Shown here one piece after another: positions 6,693 through 9,574 of a DNA stretch of 9,574 nt; position 1 is the stretch's first letter; every line of letters starts with the position of its first letter. The DNA comes from SKLM01 sp964450435 (lineage in GTDB: Bacteria > Chloroflexota > Anaerolineae > B4-G1). Below the pieces are notes generated by a model. The model was given only the letters and a program-made list of their open reading frames with translations, was not told where the DNA came from and did not search any database. Both the position numbers and the translations under genes were made by a program. The stretch lies in assembly GCA_964450435.1 (NCBI GenBank), contig CAYVCX010000087.1:1-9574 (forward strand), in the 5' to 3' direction.

Positions 6693-6705
6693 ACCACCTC
6701 TGATT

Positions 6706-7242
6706 TCACCCATCACGGTCGAACTCTGATGCTAGGATGCTCATCAGGACCATATCGTGATAAACTCCTCCTCGGAACACGCTCTCTCGCAGCGTTCCCT
6801 CCTTCTGAAAGCCGGCCTTCTCATAGCAGCGGATGCCTCTCCCGTTGTCTGCGTGCACGCGCAGGGAGACCCGGTGTAGGTTCAGGTCATCAAAGGCCAT
6901 TTGCAGCATGGTCCGGGTAGCGGCCGTACCGTAGCCTTTGTTCCAGTAGTCCTTGTCCCCGATGGTGACGCCCAGCTCCGCGTAGCGGTCCTTCCAATTG
7001 ATGTCGAACAGGCTGATGTTCCCAATGTGGGCGCCCTCGGATGTTTCAATGGTCAACATGACCAGTTCTTGCTTCTCCAGGCGCTCCTGCACATTCTCGA
7101 ACCAGCGCTCCTCCTGGGCCAGTGAGAAGGGCAGGGCCATACCCAGATAGCGACGCACCTCGGGATCACTGAACCATTCGACAAACACGGGAAGATCCTC
7201 GCGCTCGACGGGCCGCAGTCGCACCTTCTTTCCCGCGATCAC
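6706..7242 (-). CDS. GNAT family N-acetyltransferase (RimJ/RimL type)
   Basis: A 178-residue acetyl-CoA-dependent N-acetyltransferase of the Acetyltransf_3 (RimJ/RimL/SpeG-like) type. The order of elements is standard: VRLRPVEREDLPVFVEWFSD at residues 7-26, the strand LVMLTIETSEGAHIGNISLF, the strand YAELGVTIG before the acetyl-CoA pyrophosphate loop YWNKGYGTAA (99-108), and the late segment RVHADNGRGIRCYEKAGFQK typical of motif B. The start is GTG at 7242 and overlaps the phosphatase stop as GTGA, so the two are translationally coupled. The substrate may be a ribosomal protein N-terminus, a polyamine or a small amine, and the sequence does not decide. Prs follows 13 nt later. Confidence 0.93.
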   Translation of the reverse strand: MIAGKKVRLRPVEREDLPVFVEWFSDPEVRRYLGMALPFSLAQEERWFENVQERLEKQELVMLTIETSEGAHIGNISLFDINWKDRYAELGVTIGDKDYWNKGYGTAATRTMLQMAFDDLNLHRVSLRVHADNGRGIRCYEKAGFQKEGTLRESVFRGGVYHDMVLMSILASEFDRDG

Positions 7243-7844
7243 AGGTCTTCTCTCAGGTGACAGGTGTCGTTGAGCAGTAGAATGCGCGGTTTCACTCGGT
7301 GGGGTTGGACGATGCTCAGTGAGCCGTTGTCGAAGCGGAAGGGGGCGAAGCTGATGGACAGCCCGAGGAGGTGAACCAGATAGCTGCCGAGGGTCCCGCC
7401 GTGGGAGATCACAGCACTCGTGCCTTCTGAGTGCTGTGATCTAATATCGTCGAATGCGGCCACCACGCGGGCCCGAAATGACTCTCTCCCCTCCTCTCCC
7501 GGGATGGTGAGACTCTGGGCATTGTTCCAACGCTCCGCTACCTCTGGATACTGTTGGACTACCTGGCGCGATGTGAGGCCCGTGAGCGCACCGACACCGT
7601 ACTCGCTCAGGCGTTCATCGGCCGCTACCGAGACCCCCAGCCCATTCGCTATGATCTCCGCGGTCTCTCTGGCGCGCTGCAAGGGGCTCGAGTACAGAGT
7701 GGTGGGGGGATTCCCACGTAGTCGCTCCGCAAGCTTGTGGGCCTGATCCCGTCCCACGTCGTCCAGCGGGGGGTCGGCCTGGCCTTGGATGCGCCCCTGG
7801 GCGTTCCACGTCGACCGGCCGTGGCGAATGAGCAACAGGCGCAT
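7239..7844 (-). CDS. Histidine phosphatase family protein (phosphoglycerate mutase-like)
   Basis: A 201-residue branch-1 histidine phosphatase. The catalytic core is complete: the RHG motif with the phospho-acceptor His8 (LLLIRHGRSTWN), Arg57 in YSSPLQRARETAEII, the likely proton donor Glu81 in LSEYGVG, and His148 in VISHGG. The short length and the lack of the mutase-specific insert suggest a phosphatase, as in the GpmB/CobC/PhoE group, and not a glycolytic mutase. Because it follows a B12-enzyme pair, a CobC-like role (alpha-ribazole phosphatase) is conceivable but not shown. ATG at 7844 is chosen because the family starts just before this strand. An ATG at 7868 or GTG at 7877 would add 8 or 11 residues, and none of the three has a strong Shine-Dalgarno sequence. 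A perfect 14-bp inverted repeat lies inside the gene. Confidence 0.92.
   Translation of the reverse strand: MRLLLIRHGRSTWNAQGRIQGQADPPLDDVGRDQAHKLAERLRGNPPTTLYSSPLQRARETAEIIANGLGVSVAADERLSEYGVGALTGLTSRQVVQQYPEVAERWNNAQSLTIPGEEGRESFRARVVAAFDDIRSQHSEGTSAVISHGGTLGSYLVHLLGLSISFAPFRFDNGSLSIVQPHRVKPRILLLNDTCHLREDL
7406..7442. repeat. Perfect 14-bp inverted repeat inside the phosphatase gene
   Basis: AGATCACAGCACTC (7406-7419) is followed by nine loop bases and then its exact reverse complement GAGTGCTGTGATCT (7429-7442). It falls within the codons just before the catalytic His148 of the histidine phosphatase. In the transcript it would fold into a stable 14-bp stem. There is no T-run after it on either strand, so a simple terminator is unlikely. 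Confidence 0.85.
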
Positions 7845-7877
7845 TATCGTGTCATGCCTTGGACTCATGGCTTGCAC

Positions 7878-8810
7878 TCATGTCTTGCAGAGCTCGCGCG
7901 TCGCTGTATAGACGTCCACTTCCCTGGCGGCGATACGCTCTATCCACGTCTGCATTCGCTCATCGCCCACGCGGGTGACCACTCGATCGAGCAACTGCCG
8001 TTGGAGCACTTGGAGGAGCTCAGCCTCAGCGCGCCTCCGCTCGCGCTCGGCCAGGAGTCCGCTGGCGCCCAGGTAGTCGCGGTGGGCCTGGATGGCCTTC
8101 AGGACCTCGGGGACGCCGGACCCATCGAGTGCTACAGTCTGCAGTATCGGGGGCTGCCAGCGGTTGTTGTCTGAGGACGTATGGCGATCGACCACCATCT
8201 GCAGGGCGCGGGCTGTCCTCGAGGCTCCGGGCTGATCCGCCTTGTTGACAACCAGGATGTCGGCAATCTCCATCAAGCCGGCCTTCAAAGCCTGGACCTC
8301 GTCTCCCATCCCCGGAGCCTCGAGGACGACGACGGTGTGGGCTGTGCGCGCGATCTCCACCTCGGACTGGCCGGCTCCGACAGTCTCTATGAGCACCACG
8401 TCGAAGCTGACTGCGTCGAGCACTTTCACCACATCGTTGGTGGCCTGGGCGAGGCCGCCCAGGCTGCCCCGGGTGGCCATGCTGCGGATGAAGACGCCGG
8501 GGTCGCCGGCCAGATCCCGCATGCGGACGCGATCTCCGAGCAGCGCCCCGCCTGTGAAGGGGCTGGTGGGATCGACGCCGATGATGCCGACGGTAGCGCC
8601 GTCGGCACGCAACGTCTTGGCGAACTGGTTGACCAGGGTGCTCTTGCCGGAGCCCCCGGGACCGGTCACGCCGACCAGGTGGGCTTTGCCGGTGTGCGGA
8701 TAGAGGGCTGCGAGCGCCTGCTGAGCCTCGGCTCCGTTGTCCTCGACGAGTGATATGAGGCGTGCCAGGGCATAGCGGTCGCCGTCCAGGGCGGCGGCTA
8801 CCAGATCCAC
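7878..8810 (-). CDS. meaB: MeaB/ArgK-type GTPase, methylmalonyl-CoA mutase chaperone
   Basis: A G3E-family P-loop GTPase that in characterised systems gates adenosylcobalamin loading onto methylmalonyl-CoA mutase and guards the enzyme against inactivation. The 310 residues contain the P-loop GPGGSGKST (50-58), the switch region DPTSPFTGGALLGDRVRM (80-97), the G3 motif ETVGAGQSE (142-150) and the G4 motif NKAD (189-192). A basic/acidic C-terminal helical tail (about 245-310) corresponds to the dimerisation arm. The length is slightly below the usual 320-330. The start is GTG at 8810, one nucleotide after the stop of the B12-domain gene, so the two are tightly coupled. That adjacency strongly supports a MeaB role over the old ArgK transport-kinase annotation. 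Related mutases (isobutyryl- or ethylmalonyl-CoA) use similar GTPases, so the exact partner is not fixed. Confidence 0.95.
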   Translation of the reverse strand: MDLVAAALDGDRYALARLISLVEDNGAEAQQALAALYPHTGKAHLVGVTGPGGSGKSTLVNQFAKTLRADGATVGIIGVDPTSPFTGGALLGDRVRMRDLAGDPGVFIRSMATRGSLGGLAQATNDVVKVLDAVSFDVVLIETVGAGQSEVEIARTAHTVVVLEAPGMGDEVQALKAGLMEIADILVVNKADQPGASRTARALQMVVDRHTSSDNNRWQPPILQTVALDGSGVPEVLKAIQAHRDYLGASGLLAERERRRAEAELLQVLQRQLLDRVVTRVGDERMQTWIERIAAREVDVYTATRELCKT

Positions 8811-8811
8811 A

Positions 8812-9210
8812 TCAAGCCTCGGTCAGCTGCTGGCGGATGAAGGAGCGGATGACCTCGGTGTTGGAGCCGGGGCCGAAGACTCCGGCTACGCCCAACTCCT
8901 TCAGTTCGGCCTCGTCCTCGGCGGGAATTATGCCGCCGACGAAGACCTTTACGTGGTCCAGCCCCGCCTCTCGCAGGCCTTCGAGCACACGGGGTACGAG
9001 GGTCATATGGGCACCGGAGAGGATGCTCAACCCGATGCCGTCAACGTCTTCTTGCAGGGCTGATTCCACAATCATCTCCGGGGTTTGGCGCAGACCGGTG
9101 TAGATGACCTCCATGCCCGCGTCCCGCAGCGCGCGGGCGATGACCTTGGCGCCGCGGTCGTGCCCGTCGAGGCCGGGTTTGGCGATCAACACGCGCAGCT
9201 GTTCAGCCAT
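8812..9210 (-). CDS. Cobalamin-binding small subunit of a methylmalonyl-CoA mutase-type enzyme
   Basis: A 132-residue stand-alone B12-binding domain, equivalent to the C-terminal domain of methylmalonyl-CoA mutase or the small subunit of split mutases. The base-off/His-on signature DxHxxG is present as DGHDRG (residues 15-20), with His17 as the lower axial cobalt ligand. SILSGAH (62-68) and GGIIPAED (92-99) are the other conserved cofactor contacts. ATG at 9210 is chosen because the family starts with the strand EQLRVLIAKPGLDGHD and GGGAGG lies 6 nt upstream. The frame stays open for another 120 codons upstream, but those residues are not protein-like and cover the promoter. The catalytic large subunit is not in this window and must be encoded elsewhere. 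The gene heads operon 1, immediately before meaB. Isobutyryl-CoA mutase or a related acyl-CoA mutase is an alternative identity. Confidence 0.94.
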   Translation of the reverse strand: MAEQLRVLIAKPGLDGHDRGAKVIARALRDAGMEVIYTGLRQTPEMIVESALQEDVDGIGLSILSGAHMTLVPRVLEGLREAGLDHVKVFVGGIIPAEDEAELKELGVAGVFGPGSNTEVIRSFIRQQLTEA

Positions 9211-9252
9211 CGGACCCTCCCTTTGTTGGCTTGCACTTCTTTGACGCCGGAG

Positions 9253-9281
9253 ATTATACAACGGTTCACATGAGTTGGAAA
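9253..9281 (-). promoter_or_regulatory. Sigma-70-type promoter of the B12-domain/meaB operon
   Basis: On the minus strand a perfect TATAAT (9253-9258) is preceded, after 17 bp, by TTTCCA (9276-9281, 4 of 6 matches to the -35 consensus). Transcription would begin near 9246, giving a leader of about 36 nt that contains the GGGAGG ribosome site and then the ATG at 9210. The leader is too short for a cobalamin riboswitch. Confidence 0.7.
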
Positions 9282-9521
9282 GAGTGTGGCGCTTTGATTG
9301 CCAATGGAGGCGGGGAGTATCGCTGCGGCGGCGTTGGGAATCCGGGGACTCACTCAGGATCGGACGCACGACTTGGTTGCCGTGGACCGCGGGGCGGGCC
9401 GCCTGGGGCGAGATGGAGTTGGGGAGCTTCAAAGGGCACAGCTGCCTGTCGTGGTCCTGTGCCGCTGTGGCGGAACGGAGGGGAGGAGAACGAGATCCGC
9501 TGAGAAACCGGATGACGGTCC

Positions 9522-9549
9522 TTGACAAACCGGGGGGATGCGCTATAAT
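9522..9549 (+). promoter_or_regulatory. Consensus sigma-70-type promoter facing right
   Basis: TTGACA (9522-9527) and TATAAT (9544-9549) match both consensus hexamers at all 12 positions, with a 16-bp spacer. The predicted start is near 9556. A Shine-Dalgarno sequence and an ATG follow at once, so this is a promoter for a gene leaving the right edge, not a chance motif. Two perfect hexamers in GC-rich DNA suggest strong constitutive expression or a promoter held down by a repressor. Confidence 0.85.
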
Positions 9550-9560
9550 CATGGGCCCTT

Positions 9561-9574
9561 GAGGGGACAAGATG
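9561..9574 (+). CDS. Ribosome site and start codon of a rightward gene (product outside the window)
   Basis: GAGGGG (9561-9566) is followed, five bases later, by ATG at 9572-9574, the last three bases of the window. With the perfect promoter just upstream the leader would be only about 16 nt. Nothing can be said of the product. The coordinates include the ribosome site, and only the start codon itself is coding. Confidence 0.6.

Larger units (their letters stand above)
9211..9571. other. Divergent intergenic region
   Basis: About 360 bp without a supported gene. It holds two outward-facing promoters (9253-9281 leftward, 9522-9549 rightward) and a GC-rich, purine-rich middle. The middle contains a 7-bp inverted repeat, GGCACAG (9435-9441) and CTGTGCC (9457-9463), with a 15-nt loop. 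The 7-mer AAACCGG occurs at 9505-9511 and again at 9527-9533, 22 bp apart, with the second copy overlapping the last base of the rightward -35 box. Open frames here have Arg/Gly/Pro-rich translations and no ribosome site. No tRNA or known riboswitch was recognised. Confidence 0.6.

Noticed and set aside
9211..9521. Possible cobalamin riboswitch upstream of the B12-domain gene
   Set aside because: No B12-box-like element was seen, and the predicted promoter leaves a leader of only about 36 nt, far too short for that aptamer.
9211..9570. Upstream in-frame extension of the B12-binding protein (120 extra codons)
   Set aside because: The extra residues are Arg/Pro/Ser-rich and not protein-like, and they run through both promoters. 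The ATG at 9210 has a good ribosome site and matches the family start.

Overview
This GC-rich window (about 60% G+C by eye) is a dense, bacterial-looking block of housekeeping genes. Every gene lying inside it with good support is on the minus strand, so the order of transcription runs from high to low coordinates. I see no rRNA, tRNA, CRISPR array, insertion sequence or phage gene. The style fits a Chloroflexota-like bacterium: a Prs with the divergent 'FPNENIF' and 'YARSDKKDQPR' segments, an M24 peptidase with a 'DIFPR' motif, and a stand-alone B12-binding mutase domain followed by MeaB. That assignment is inference from protein style, not from a search.

Right edge (about 9211-9574): a divergent intergenic region. 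A minus-strand promoter (9253-9281) drives the operon to its left. A consensus-perfect sigma-70-type promoter (TTGACA, 16 bp, TATAAT; 9522-9549) points right. It is followed by a Shine-Dalgarno sequence and an ATG whose gene runs off the window.

Operon 1 (9210 down to 4491) contains six genes with gaps of 1 to 33 nt or small overlaps. They are a methylmalonyl-CoA mutase-type B12-binding domain protein, the MeaB/ArgK-type G3E GTPase, a histidine phosphatase, a RimJ/RimL-type GNAT acetyltransferase, ribose-phosphate pyrophosphokinase (prs) and an M24 (Xaa-Pro type) metallopeptidase. The first pair should work together in adenosylcobalamin-dependent mutase handling. Prs supplies PRPP for nucleotides, His and Trp. 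The others have only family-level roles. A perfect 8-bp hairpin sits at the 3' end of the M24 gene.

Operon 2 (about 4400 down to 1078): a candidate promoter, then tsaD (tRNA t6A modification), a NUDIX hydrolase, and a tandem-domain SppA-type S49 peptidase that overlaps the NUDIX gene. This SppA lacks any transmembrane anchor.

Left end (1-1077): smaller, unrecognised genes. These are a possible 64-codon ORF coupled to the sppA stop, a well-supported 93-residue conserved-looking protein (550-831), a stretch whose coding signal changes frame near 300 (106-522), and the first 36 codons of a gene leaving the left edge (1-109).

No exotic defence or mobile system is visible. The most interesting signals are a perfect 14-bp inverted repeat inside the phosphatase gene, the anchorless SppA, the frame change at 106-522, and the strong divergent promoter at the right edge.
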